A stretch of 64,000 nt of DNA from Microcaldota archaeon (lineage in GTDB: Archaea > Micrarchaeota > Micrarchaeia > Micrarchaeales > Micrarchaeaceae), in NCBI GenBank assembly GCA_027339055.1, contig DAHWRK010000002.1, positions 19,263 through 83,262 of the forward strand, given 5' to 3'. Positions 31,917 to 41,854 of the stretch are shown one piece after another (positions within the stretch are counted from its first letter, which is position 1; each line of letters starts with the position of its first letter). The notes beneath the pieces are model-generated. The model was not told the DNA's origin. It was given only the letters and a program-made list of their open reading frames with translations, and did no database searches. Position numbers and translations under genes: made by a program.

Positions 31917-33888
31917 AATCTTTTTGTCTATAGTGCTGCTTTCGTTATTGCTGCTACTTGGAACCACAAACGCGCAGTACTGGTTTCAAAGCGGGGTAAG
32001 GTCATCCCAAAATTATTCTTTCAATAATGGCGCATCAGTAAGTATAGAAACAGTATATCCCCAGCAGCTTCAATATGGCTCCTTTGGCTTCTGGGTCGGA
32101 GAAATACTCGGCAACGGCGCCTTCATACAAGTAGGATATGAAATTCCCAACCAAACCGGATATTACCCTACTGGCTGTTCTCCTAACGCTGCATGCACTG
32201 GAAAGGTCATAGTTAAAAAGGGCCAACCCTCATGGTTTTGGGAATATTTCCCTGCTGGGAACAATTCAAATGGCTTCTACGGCTCGGTTGGGACAAACGA
32301 CAGCGTCGGCCCAAATGGGGCCTTTAACACCTACTCATTCAAATATGTAAACGGCGAATGGAACATATACTTAAATAATGAGCTGATAGGCTCAGTGTCC
32401 CTTGGCACATCAAACTCTGGGCAGAACGTACCTACGGTATTCGGAGAATATGCAAACTCCAACAACAATGACACCTATATGAAACCAGTAATATTTTCCA
32501 ACCTGACGGTATACAAAAACGGCATTCCGGAAAAAGTTTCTACAGGGTATTCATACATAGGCTATGGCACCGGAAGTTTGCAAAACCTAAGGAACAACTA
32601 TGGCGTTGAAGAGGTTGCCCCGTACGTAAATGTGTTTGAAGTGGGTTCGGGCCTTCCGACTCCAGCAAATTTTACTACATTATGGTCATACGGCTACTAT
32701 CTTAAAGTAAATTCCGATTATGGGTATAGGGGCAATGCACAGTATTCACCATACGCCAATTTCAATCTCACAGAACCAGAATATATCTATTTAAGCAATA
32801 ACACAAGGGAGCGCTTCGTCGAGTGGCAAGGCTCCGGAATCGGATCATACACCGGCGTTTCGAACAACACCAAAATAAAAATATCATCCAACATCACCGA
32901 AACGGCAATGTGGCAGACGCAATATCTTGTAAATATTTCTAGCAGTTTTGGCAGCGCAACTGGTTCAGGCTGGTATACTAACGGAACCGTTGCAACAATA
33001 CGCATATCGCCTCTGAATGTTAGCGCCGGTCCTGGATCGCGATATCGCTTTTATGGTTTCGGCAATATAAGCACCAAACCAGAAATTCACATTTCCGTAA
33101 CAAGTCCAATAAATATAATGGCGCTGTGGAAAAAGCAATACTTGATAAGCGGTACGACGCCATACGGAAACGTAACCGGCTCAGGGTGGTACAATTCGAA
33201 TGCTACTGCATATTTATCATTGTCAAAAACTTCACAGCAAATAAACACAACAACAGAAAAGATATTCGTTTCATGGAGCAATATATACGACAACAGCACA
33301 ATAAAAATAAATGCCACGCAAAGCTACAATCTGACTGCAATATTCGGCACGGCGTTTAAAGAAACCGTTGTCCCGGAATCCATAAACGGCAACGGCCTCA
33401 AACCGTCATTGTTTTATCTCAACGGCAAACCTTACAAAAATCTTACGTTATTCATGCTAGAAGGCAATGGCAAAATCGGCCCTTTTTACATAAGTGGAGT
33501 AAATGTCACTCCAACAAATAGTACGATAGATGTTTCAGCTCCTGGAGACATTGACGTACTGCTTCCAGTTTACAACATTACAATATATGCACGTAACATA
33601 TTCGGTGCCCCGATAAGCGGCACCGTAGAGGCACGCTTCCAAAACGGGACTGTTTTGCAAAAACGCCTGAACCAAAACGGTTCCGCGGTATTTGCAGGTG
33701 TGCCATATGGAAACGTATCCGGAGAAATAACATATTCTGGCTTCACTGAAAAGTTTGCCTCGTCTTATTCCGATGGGGTCAATGTGGAGATGGTAACGCC
33801 GGCAATAATAATGGCAATAGTGGTAGTAACGATTGCTATTGCATCCTTCTGGTTCTATATGCAGTTCAAGCGCAAGAAAAAATGGTAA
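31897..33888 (+). CDS. Secreted/cell-surface protein with InlB-B-like repeats, many N-glycosylation sequons and C-terminal TM anchor
   Basis: N-terminal signal; repeated YLV…FG..TGSGWYxNGT; C-terminal TM followed by QFKRKKKW. Confidence 0.75.
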   Translation: MIMRGFEIFLSIVLLSLLLLLGTTNAQYWFQSGVRSSQNYSFNNGASVSIETVYPQQLQYGSFGFWVGEILGNGAFIQVGYEIPNQTGYYPTGCSPNAACTGKVIVKKGQPSWFWEYFPAGNNSNGFYGSVGTNDSVGPNGAFNTYSFKYVNGEWNIYLNNELIGSVSLGTSNSGQNVPTVFGEYANSNNNDTYMKPVIFSNLTVYKNGIPEKVSTGYSYIGYGTGSLQNLRNNYGVEEVAPYVNVFEVGSGLPTPANFTTLWSYGYYLKVNSDYGYRGNAQYSPYANFNLTEPEYIYLSNNTRERFVEWQGSGIGSYTGVSNNTKIKISSNITETAMWQTQYLVNISSSFGSATGSGWYTNGTVATIRISPLNVSAGPGSRYRFYGFGNISTKPEIHISVTSPINIMALWKKQYLISGTTPYGNVTGSGWYNSNATAYLSLSKTSQQINTTTEKIFVSWSNIYDNSTIKINATQSYNLTAIFGTAFKETVVPESINGNGLKPSLFYLNGKPYKNLTLFMLEGNGKIGPFYISGVNVTPTNSTIDVSAPGDIDVLLPVYNITIYARNIFGAPISGTVEARFQNGTVLQKRLNQNGSAVFAGVPYGNVSGEITYSGFTEKFASSYSDGVNVEMVTPAIIMAIVVVTIAIASFWFYMQFKRKKKW

Positions 33889-33894
33889 GGACAA

Positions 33895-36648
33895 ATGGAC
33901 GTATACTCTTATTTTCTAAAAAGCCACGAGTCGTTCACAAAGATACAGAAGCTGGCATTTCCCGTAATAAAAAGCAAATCCAACGCACTTATAGTCGCTC
34001 CCACAGGTTCAGGAAAGACAGAGTCTGCATTTCTTCCTATTCTTAACGACATTGTCAAAAATCACGCAGCAGCAATAACATTGCTCTACATAACGCCATT
34101 GCGAGCCCTCAACAGGGACATGCTGCTTAGGCTGGAAGGCATATGTGCGGAATTCGGCGTATCGATGGGGGTAAGGCACGGCGACACTAGCGTCAGCGAA
34201 AAATCCAAGCAGACAAGAAAGCCGCCTACAATAATGATTACTACCCCAGAAACGCTGCAAAGCATACTGCCCACAAAATACCTCGGGCCTGCACTGAAGA
34301 ACCTGAAGTATGTGATCGTAGATGAAATCCACGAGCTCTACTATAACAAGCGCGGCGCGCAGCTATCTCTCGCATTGGAAAGGCTCGAGGAGCTTTCGCC
34401 CGGATTCGTACGTGTAGGGTTAAGCGCTACGGTGGGGAATACCGAAACAATATCCAAATTCTTGTGTGGCTCGAGACAGTGCAAAGTAATAAACTCTGAC
34501 GAATCAAAGCAGACGGAAATAAACGTGCTATTTCCAGATAAGATAAAGCGCCCTAACAAAGACCTAATGGAAAAATTTGGCCTTGACGCAGCGTCTGCTG
34601 CAAGATTGGAGGTAATATCAGAAGAGATAAAATCCGGAACCTCAACCCTGATATTTGCAAACACTAGGCAAATAGTCGAAGCGCTAGGCAACAGGCTAAC
34701 ATACATGCAGAAAATAAGGCCTTTCGGCGGCATAGGGGTTCATCATAGCTCCATAGAAAAATCCGAAAGAATAAAGATGGAATTGGATTTCAAGAACGGC
34801 GAGATAAAAGGTCTTTTGGCAACTAGTTCGCTTGAGCTTGGCATAGATATCGGCACAATAAACAAGGTCATACAATACGGCTCTCCCAGGCAGGCGCTGA
34901 GGCTGATACAGCGCGTGGGCAGGAGCGGTCATACATCACACGGCAAGCCTGTGGGCAAAATACTTGCTACGGGTATCATGGACGCAATAGAATCTACTGC
35001 AGTGACAATGAACGCAGCAGACAGCTTAATAGAAAACTATTCGTGCCAGTTTGGTTCTCTGGATGTCCTAGCCAACCAGATATGCGGGATTGCATTGGAC
35101 AAGGGCACCATCAGATTCGAAGCCCTGCTTGGGGTTATAAACAGGTCTTACATATACAGTGGAATAAAGAAGGAAGAACTATCATACCTGCTGGCTTTCA
35201 TGTCTAAGCAGCGCATGCTTGGCTTCGATGGCGTTACAATAAGCGCAGGCAAGTCTACAAGGATGTACTATTACGAGCACCTTAGCGTCATACCAGACAC
35301 AAAACGCTTCATGGTAAAGAACATAGCAACAAGCAAGATAATATCGAGCCTGGACGAAAGGTTTGTAGCAGGCAAGCTAGAAGAGGGCATCATATTCATA
35401 ACTAAAGGCTTGCCCTGGAAGGTTATAAGCATAGAGGATGATATCATATATGCGGAACCTTCAACCGATATAGAAGGGGCTGTCCCTGACTGGTCAGGCG
35501 AGGACATACCTGTGAGCAGGGAAGTAGCTGCGCGCGTATCTTCAATAATAAGCAATCCCTCCTCAATAAGAAAATACAAAGCAAACGACGAACCATCTGA
35601 AAAGAGGATACACGAATTTTCAACCGAATGCTCCGAATACTCGCTGAATGACAGGTCTTTCGTCATCGAGAAGCACCCAGAATATGTGGCAGTCTACACG
35701 TTCTTGGGAACCCTAGGGAATGAAGCCCTTTCTAGGATAATGGGCCATCTGCTTAGCATACGCTTCGGCAGAAGCATAAACATACGCTCATCTCCCTACA
35801 TGATTTTTATAGAGCTAAATCAGAAAGTGGAGATCGAAAATCTCTTGAGGGCTATAAATCCAGATTCTATAGCAGAAACGATAGACGAATTTCTCGAAAA
35901 ATCAGAAATTTTTTCCTACCATTTTGTCTATGTGGCGAAAATGTTCGGAATAATAGACAGGGAAGCCAAGGTTTCGAAATCCCTTACGCGCAGGCTTATA
36001 TCAATTTTCAAGGATAGCCCGGTATACAAAGAGGCAAGGAGGGAGCTGATGCAAAACTACTTTGATATCGAAGGCCTTTCCTCATTCCTTAAGCTGCTTA
36101 GAAAAAATGAACTGCGACCCAGGCTCTTTGAAGTAGACACAATAACAAAAATGACAAAAGCCATAATGGATTCCGCATACTACACCAAGGAGCTCATAAT
36201 GCCGCTGACGCCAAGCAACGAGCTTCTCAATTCATTCGTAGAATACACTACCTCAAAAAGCATAAAGCTGTTATGCACATACTGCGGTTTCTATTTCACC
36301 GAAAAAATATCCGACCTCAAGGAAAAGCAAAAAATAGTATGCCCAAACTGCTCGAGCCCGATGATAGCAGTATACAAAGACGACCTCAAATCGATAGTTG
36401 ACAAAAGGAAGAAAGGTATAAAGCTTGAAAGGCCAGAAAAGAAAAAGCTCAACGAAGCTATGGCCGAAGCAGATCTGTTTTCCGCGTATGGGTGGAAAGC
36501 AGCTGCGGCTCTGGCAACTTATGGAGTAGGCCCACGCTCCGCGGCAAGGGCACTTATGATGTTGAGGCGCGAGGATAAACTATTCTATATAGATTTAATA
36601 GAGGCGCAGAAGCAGTTCATAAAGAATAAAAAATATTGGTCGATATAG
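33895..36648 (+). CDS. lhr: Lhr-like superfamily 2 helicase
   Basis: APTGSGKTESAFLP, PLRALNRDM, VDEIHEL, LVGLSAT-like, SLELGIDIGTI, QRVGRSGH; C-terminal zinc ribbon CTYCGFY…CPNC. Confidence 0.88.
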   Translation: MDVYSYFLKSHESFTKIQKLAFPVIKSKSNALIVAPTGSGKTESAFLPILNDIVKNHAAAITLLYITPLRALNRDMLLRLEGICAEFGVSMGVRHGDTSVSEKSKQTRKPPTIMITTPETLQSILPTKYLGPALKNLKYVIVDEIHELYYNKRGAQLSLALERLEELSPGFVRVGLSATVGNTETISKFLCGSRQCKVINSDESKQTEINVLFPDKIKRPNKDLMEKFGLDAASAARLEVISEEIKSGTSTLIFANTRQIVEALGNRLTYMQKIRPFGGIGVHHSSIEKSERIKMELDFKNGEIKGLLATSSLELGIDIGTINKVIQYGSPRQALRLIQRVGRSGHTSHGKPVGKILATGIMDAIESTAVTMNAADSLIENYSCQFGSLDVLANQICGIALDKGTIRFEALLGVINRSYIYSGIKKEELSYLLAFMSKQRMLGFDGVTISAGKSTRMYYYEHLSVIPDTKRFMVKNIATSKIISSLDERFVAGKLEEGIIFITKGLPWKVISIEDDIIYAEPSTDIEGAVPDWSGEDIPVSREVAARVSSIISNPSSIRKYKANDEPSEKRIHEFSTECSEYSLNDRSFVIEKHPEYVAVYTFLGTLGNEALSRIMGHLLSIRFGRSINIRSSPYMIFIELNQKVEIENLLRAINPDSIAETIDEFLEKSEIFSYHFVYVAKMFGIIDREAKVSKSLTRRLISIFKDSPVYKEARRELMQNYFDIEGLSSFLKLLRKNELRPRLFEVDTITKMTKAIMDSAYYTKELIMPLTPSNELLNSFVEYTTSKSIKLLCTYCGFYFTEKISDLKEKQKIVCPNCSSPMIAVYKDDLKSIVDKRKKGIKLERPEKKKLNEAMAEADLFSAYGWKAAAALATYGVGPRSAARALMMLRREDKLFYIDLIEAQKQFIKNKKYWSI

Positions 36649-36655
36649 TGGTAAT

Positions 36656-37417
36656 ATGCTTTATCTAATAGGGCTCGGCATAGGGGAACGCGACATAACG
36701 CAGGCTGGAATTGAGGCAATAAAGAATTCCGAAGTAATAATTCTAGACGGATACACTGCATTCGTGGATCCAAAAAAGCTAGAATTTATCGGTTCAATCT
36801 CAAAAAGGGAGATACAGCGCGTGGGCAGGAGCGAGCTTGAGGAGGGGGTATCTAAAATAATCTCGGAAGCGAAGTTGAGGAACGTTTCGATAATAACTAA
36901 TGGAGATCCGATGCTTGCCACAACACACAAAACCATAGTGGTGGAAGCAGTAAAACAGGGCCTGGAATTCAAGGTGATACATTCAACAAGCATATTTTCG
37001 GTGGCTATAGCAGAAAGCGGGCTGGACTTTTACAGGTTCGGCCCTATCTGTACCGTACCGAGATGGTCCGAACACTACAAACCCGTTTCCTTCTACGAAA
37101 CAGTATCCGCAAACGTTTCTGGGAACAGGCACAGCATGATACTGCTCGACTACGACAATGAAAAGGGCATGTCTATAAGGATTGAGGAAGCAATAGCAAT
37201 AATGTCAAAGGCCGAGGAGCATTACAAGCTTGGCGTCTTCGCCAAAGACAGGGAAATAATGGCTCTGTGCGACGTTGGCACAGGAAAGCAGAAAATCGTA
37301 TTCAAAAAAATTGCTGATATCAAAACGGATGCGGATTATAGGATGGCCACCCTCATAATGCCGGCAAAGCTCAGCGAAATAGAAACAGAATATATCAAAC
37401 AGGTAAGCATGGTGTAA
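36656..37417 (+). CDS. dphB: Diphthine synthase
   Basis: LYLIGLGIGERDITQAGIEAIKNSEVIILDGYTAF; NGDPMLATTH. Confidence 0.94.
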   Translation: MLYLIGLGIGERDITQAGIEAIKNSEVIILDGYTAFVDPKKLEFIGSISKREIQRVGRSELEEGVSKIISEAKLRNVSIITNGDPMLATTHKTIVVEAVKQGLEFKVIHSTSIFSVAIAESGLDFYRFGPICTVPRWSEHYKPVSFYETVSANVSGNRHSMILLDYDNEKGMSIRIEEAIAIMSKAEEHYKLGVFAKDREIMALCDVGTGKQKIVFKKIADIKTDADYRMATLIMPAKLSEIETEYIKQVSMV

Positions 37418-37419
37418 AT

Positions 37420-38592
37420 TTGGCATTGGAGATAGTTTACGACAAGCACAAAAAGGCAATATACTGCAAGGACCAATCTACAATAGATACACTAAGGTCC
37501 GGGAACATAGGCACCATGTCCAACGGAACGCTAAAACTGGCTCCCGAAGAGGCTCTTTACGTATTGGACGTCAGGAAGGCAGTGTGCAAATCGTCTGATT
37601 CAGACGACGAGATAACTTTTAACGGTCTTGCATCGTATTTTTCAAAAAATAAGAAGTTCATGGCCAGGTACTTCACGTACAAAGATTGGCGCGACAGAGG
37701 TTTAATGATCAGAAGCCCAAAGGAGGAGCACGTTGCCACGAAGAACGCGCAAATGCAGATTAAGCGTTATCCTTCTTCTTCGATAAACATATCAAAATAC
37801 TCGATGAACGGCGTATTTTTCGAGGACGATCTTACGTCGGTTGTAGACGATCCGGAGATGGGAAAGCAGATATACGAGCAGTATTGGTTCGGCCAGTATG
37901 GGACATACAAGCTAAGCAATCATGGAACGCTGAACAAGTTCGACCTTTACGAAACCCTATTTCTGGTAGAATCTGGCTCTCTAAAGATAGAAGGCTATCC
38001 GTTCAATGAAATATTGAAGATAGCTTCCAAAGTCAGGCCAGATGCCCAAAAGCTCTACGAAGTCTACAAGGATTGGAGATCCAGAGGCTATGTAATAAAA
38101 TCCGGATTCAAGTTCGGCACGCATTTCAGGGTCTATTTTCCCGGGGCAAAGCCCATAAAGGACGATCCATCATGGATCCATTCAAAGCACGTGCTGCACG
38201 TATTCCCAAGGGATTCAAAACTTTTGACATCTGAATGGGCAAGGGTAATAAGGGTGGCACATTCTGTGAAGAAAACCTTCATACTTGGAATACCCGGAAA
38301 AACAAGGCAGAAAAAGGTGAACATGGATTTTATACTCTACCACAGAAAGCACGACGGGATAGAAATTCCAGGAAAAGACGCGCCGCACTTCGGCATGCTT
38401 TCACTCGGCGAGAACGAATATATAGGCGGAAGCGAGCTTTCAGCCATGATAAATGAGGCCAACAGCGAACACATGGAGCTGATAATAGCAATAGCCGACA
38501 GGGAAACTGCTGTTACATACTACCGCGTGAAAAAAATAGAGCTGCCCACCAGCGAATACGAATATTACGAGATAGACTGGATGCAGCCATAG
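37420..38592 (+). CDS. endA: tRNA-splicing endonuclease, three-unit single-chain form (epsilon2-like)
   Basis: 390 aa; catalytic unit YKDWRSRGYVIKSGFKFGTHFRVYF, Y/H/K residues (RVYF, WIHSK, HSVKK); N-terminal pseudo-unit (YKDWRDRGLMIRSPK) and extra C-terminal beta unit. Confidence 0.85.
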   Translation: MALEIVYDKHKKAIYCKDQSTIDTLRSGNIGTMSNGTLKLAPEEALYVLDVRKAVCKSSDSDDEITFNGLASYFSKNKKFMARYFTYKDWRDRGLMIRSPKEEHVATKNAQMQIKRYPSSSINISKYSMNGVFFEDDLTSVVDDPEMGKQIYEQYWFGQYGTYKLSNHGTLNKFDLYETLFLVESGSLKIEGYPFNEILKIASKVRPDAQKLYEVYKDWRSRGYVIKSGFKFGTHFRVYFPGAKPIKDDPSWIHSKHVLHVFPRDSKLLTSEWARVIRVAHSVKKTFILGIPGKTRQKKVNMDFILYHRKHDGIEIPGKDAPHFGMLSLGENEYIGGSELSAMINEANSEHMELIIAIADRETAVTYYRVKKIELPTSEYEYYEIDWMQP

Positions 38593-38677
38593 CAGTACAA
38601 AAAATTTTTATATCTGCCGTTCGTTAGTAATCTGTGATTGGACGACCACGTACATAAAAAGTGCAGTCCAGATAAAA

Positions 38678-39124
38678 ATGGACATAGACGAAAAGGTCGA
38701 ATTCTATCTTTCCGAGGATGGCTCTTCGGTAAAATCGCTTCTAAGAAAGCTTGACAGAAGTATGGCAGAGATTCCCATATATGCTAATAGGGGATTCGTA
38801 AGCGGGATCAAAGTTGGATTCTGTTCTGACGAACGAATGTTCGGAAAAATATTCAGGGTTGAAACCAACATAGAAAGAAACAACATCCAGTTGGGCCCAT
38901 ACATAGTAAAAAACCCAATATCAATGCTCGAAATGTTTAATTCAAAATCATACGGCAGCGAGATAACATATATGCTTAAAGAGGAAAAGGAGAATATGGA
39001 CCCGAGTCTGTTCCTCATCCCTAGCAAAATAGTAATAACTAGCGGTCCAGATAGTATAGGCCCAAAATTTACCATAATGGCAAAGGAGGATCCGACGATG
39101 CGCCTTAGCAAAGGCGTGCAATAA
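38678..39124 (+). CDS. Protein of unknown function (148 aa)
   Basis: Intact ORF with upstream TATA-like tttttatat; archaeal-like codon use (AUA-rich). Confidence 0.55.
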   Translation: MDIDEKVEFYLSEDGSSVKSLLRKLDRSMAEIPIYANRGFVSGIKVGFCSDERMFGKIFRVETNIERNNIQLGPYIVKNPISMLEMFNSKSYGSEITYMLKEEKENMDPSLFLIPSKIVITSGPDSIGPKFTIMAKEDPTMRLSKGVQ

Positions 39125-39130
39125 TGGGAG

Positions 39131-39204
39131 CGGGCCCAGAGGGATTTGGACCCTCGACCTACTGGTTAAGAGCCAGCCGCTCTACCAAACTGAGCTATGG
39201 GCCC
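39131..39204 (-). tRNA. tRNA-Lys(CUU)
   Basis: Acceptor GGGCCCA/TGGGCCC, anticodon loop CTCTTAA, T-arm GAGGG TCCAAAT CCCTC, no intron. Confidence 0.93.
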
Positions 39205-39235
39205 ACAAATAACGCATCCTCTTTTTGTTTGCATA

Positions 39236-40378
39236 TTATAAAGCTTTTTCTATCATCGCTCCGAGCTTCTTGGAATGCTTCTGGTCGCATGCAACTATTG
39301 CAATCCTGCGCTTCTGCAACACCTCTGTCAATATTTTGAATATGTCTGAAATGTCATTAAGGTTGCCTATCTCCTTCTTGTCCTTGGACAATACTTTTAT
39401 CCTGTCCTCGTTGCCCTTCAAGTGGTGTATCTCCGCAATGTATTCGCTTTCGTCAAGCCCGGCCTTTTGTGCTATCTCTCCAAGCTCTTCTTCGGTGATG
39501 TCGCTATGTAGGTTTGGATTGTAGTAAGCCCTTTTGAACAGTTTCCTATCAATAACCCTTTCTATGAGCGCGGATGAGTCCTCAATACCCTTCAGTTCTG
39601 TCATTGCTTCCTGGTCGTTGCGGTACATAAAAGCTTTTGGATCCAAATCCCCAGATTCCAAAGCAATCCTCAGTGCCTTCCTGTACATCGCATTTGCTGT
39701 GAGAACTGCGTGGTGCAGGTATACTGAAGAATACATATAATATCTTGCTATGAAAAACGATTCGACTGCGTCAACGCCGCTGGCATAGGCCGCAGGCTCG
39801 TCCATGTAAAGCGTAAGAAGATTCCTGACCCTGTAATAATCTATCATCCCATAAGCCACTCCGGTGTAATAGGCGTCGCGTATCAGGTAATCAACCCTGT
39901 CGCTCCCCAAGGGCCCGGTAACTATTTTGCCCTTGCCTATACCGTCAAAATACTTTAATATCTCCTTTTTTGACATCCCGTAATCCTCTACATTATCGAG
40001 TATGCCGCTCTTCTCCAGTATGCGTTTTCCAGCCTCTTCATGCATTATCTTTATATACGGATAGAGCGGTCTTTCCGATTCGTGTGACAACGGCATGTGG
40101 CCTATATCATGCAGCAGCCCTGCCACGCAAAGCTCCCTGTCTTCCGAGCCCAAGACTCTTGAGGAAATGTCCTTGGTAACGTTCCACGTTCCCAAAGAAT
40201 GTTCAAACCTGGTGTGGTGTGCACCTGGAAATACAAGGTAAGAAAATCCCAGCTGTTTGACATACCTGAGCCTTTGGAATTCCGGGGCTTCTATTATCCT
40301 TGCAACTGCATCATCAATCTGCAAATCTCCGGAAACTGGATCCCTTATATAAAAGTGCTTTTTGCGTTTTCCAGGCAT
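39236..40378 (-). CDS. HD-domain phosphohydrolase (dGTPase/SAMHD1-like)
   Basis: FQRLRYVKQLG…HTRFEHSLGTWN…LLHDIGHMPLSH; start chosen at MPGKRKKH, since the longer ORF overlaps the VKOR gene. Confidence 0.87.
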   Translation of the reverse strand: MPGKRKKHFYIRDPVSGDLQIDDAVARIIEAPEFQRLRYVKQLGFSYLVFPGAHHTRFEHSLGTWNVTKDISSRVLGSEDRELCVAGLLHDIGHMPLSHESERPLYPYIKIMHEEAGKRILEKSGILDNVEDYGMSKKEILKYFDGIGKGKIVTGPLGSDRVDYLIRDAYYTGVAYGMIDYYRVRNLLTLYMDEPAAYASGVDAVESFFIARYYMYSSVYLHHAVLTANAMYRKALRIALESGDLDPKAFMYRNDQEAMTELKGIEDSSALIERVIDRKLFKRAYYNPNLHSDITEEELGEIAQKAGLDESEYIAEIHHLKGNEDRIKVLSKDKKEIGNLNDISDIFKILTEVLQKRRIAIVACDQKHSKKLGAMIEKAL

Positions 40379-40386
40379 ACCACAAC

Positions 40387-40782
40387 CTATTTTCTCTCGT
40401 GCAATTTCAATGCAAATATGCCAATAGACACCAGTACTATTATGGATATATCGAGTGTCGTGCAATATATGCATATCTTGCCTATCAGGTACTGCGCGCT
40501 GAAAGAATACACGACCGCAAGGATTCCTGCCATGTACCATATCGGAGCCAAGAACTCGCTCGCCGCATTTCTTTTGGCAAATATGAAAAGCAGCACAACA
40601 GACCATATAAGCCCCAACAATGCCAGCGGTACCCCAAAGACGCTAGAATAGCCGCTAGTAAGAACAGTGGCACAATCTATTATTCCAGTGTTTGGACATG
40701 CAAGCACTCCAGGGTAAAAATGCTCTACGCTGAGGTAAGCGCTATCTACGAGAGCCACAAACGCAAATATAAGAAATACCAA
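40387..40782 (-). CDS. Vitamin K epoxide reductase (VKOR) family membrane protein
   Basis: LACPNTGIIDCATVLTSGYSSVFGVPLALLGL and CIYCTT redox motif in 4-TM protein. Confidence 0.87.
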   Translation of the reverse strand: MVFLIFAFVALVDSAYLSVEHFYPGVLACPNTGIIDCATVLTSGYSSVFGVPLALLGLIWSVVLLFIFAKRNAASEFLAPIWYMAGILAVVYSFSAQYLIGKICIYCTTLDISIIVLVSIGIFALKLHERK

Positions 40783-40820
40783 TGTACTAATCTTTATGCT
40801 ATCACCGCTGTAAATTGTAA

Positions 40821-41849
40821 ATGCAGGAAAGTATTAATAAAACGAAGCATAATAAAACTATTTCAAGTTTTACTTTAACCTTTATAAATGAGAGCATGAT
40901 TAACCTTAACCTTTTCAACCCTACTAATGTGGGTTTTATAACTGCGATAATACTCTCATACCTATTGGGCATAATCCACGGGATAACCCCTGACGAGCAT
41001 ACGTGGCCGATAACTTTTTCGTATGCCGTTGGAAGCTATAGCAGCAAGGAGGGAATGAAAGCGGGGATGATATTCTCTTCCGGATTCACGCTGCAGCGCG
41101 CCCTCGTTTCCGAGCTTGCATATTTCGCTCTTGTGGGAATCCTTACTACATCATTTATCTTCGGGATAACCTACATGTTTGTCGGACTGGCAATGCTGCT
41201 TGCCGGGCTCTACATAAAGGAGAGGGGCGTGTACCTCCACTGGCACTGGATTGAGAAAAAGTTGGGCGTCATGGTTCATCTTCACAAACCAAAAAGCCAT
41301 GATCAGGAACTAGAATTCGAGCATAAAAAGAACCCGCTGACTTCTGACGATGAAGGCATAGGCCTAAAGAAGGTTCCATCGAAGATGGCGTTCCTTCACG
41401 GCCTCATAGCGGGCTTCGGCTTCGGCGCTTTCGCCCTTATAATATACACTGTCCTTTCACCTTCCATGCCGAGCCCATGGCTAGGGTGGGTTCCTGGCGC
41501 ACTTTTCGGCCTTGGGACGATGACAATGCAAATAATATTCGGGGCAGCGTTCGGAAAATGGATAACTAAGGTAAAGAAACTTACGAAAAAGGGGATAGCC
41601 TTCCTTGCAAGAAGCATAAGCTCCGACGTACTGCTGTACGGCGGAATAACGTTTGTGGTAGCCGGAATACTGGTAGAAATATTTCCAAACATACTGCAAT
41701 ACGGAATTATAACCCCGCTGAAGATCCACAATCTGCACGATTTAGGCATAGGGTTTTTCATAGTGATAGCTGTGGTCGTAATAATAGGTGCGGTATCGTA
41801 CAAGCTTTCCGTGAGGAAGGCGATAAAACTTGGGTATACCTATCAATAA
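40821..41849 (+). CDS. Membrane transporter-like protein with His/Asp-rich TM motif, possibly NicO/RcnA-like metal exporter
   Basis: HGITPDEHTWPITFSYAVGS; His/charged cytoplasmic loop; second repeat FLHGLIAGFGFGAFAL; true start may be internal. Confidence 0.5.
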   Translation: MQESINKTKHNKTISSFTLTFINESMINLNLFNPTNVGFITAIILSYLLGIIHGITPDEHTWPITFSYAVGSYSSKEGMKAGMIFSSGFTLQRALVSELAYFALVGILTTSFIFGITYMFVGLAMLLAGLYIKERGVYLHWHWIEKKLGVMVHLHKPKSHDQELEFEHKKNPLTSDDEGIGLKKVPSKMAFLHGLIAGFGFGAFALIIYTVLSPSMPSPWLGWVPGALFGLGTMTMQIIFGAAFGKWITKVKKLTKKGIAFLARSISSDVLLYGGITFVVAGILVEIFPNILQYGIITPLKIHNLHDLGIGFFIVIAVVVIIGAVSYKLSVRKAIKLGYTYQ

Positions 41850-41854
41850 AGCGT

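Noticed and set aside
39236-40606. Full 456-aa version of the HD-domain ORF
   Set aside because: First 76 aa overlap the VKOR gene in another frame and lack homology-like character; MPGKRKKH at 40378 is the better start
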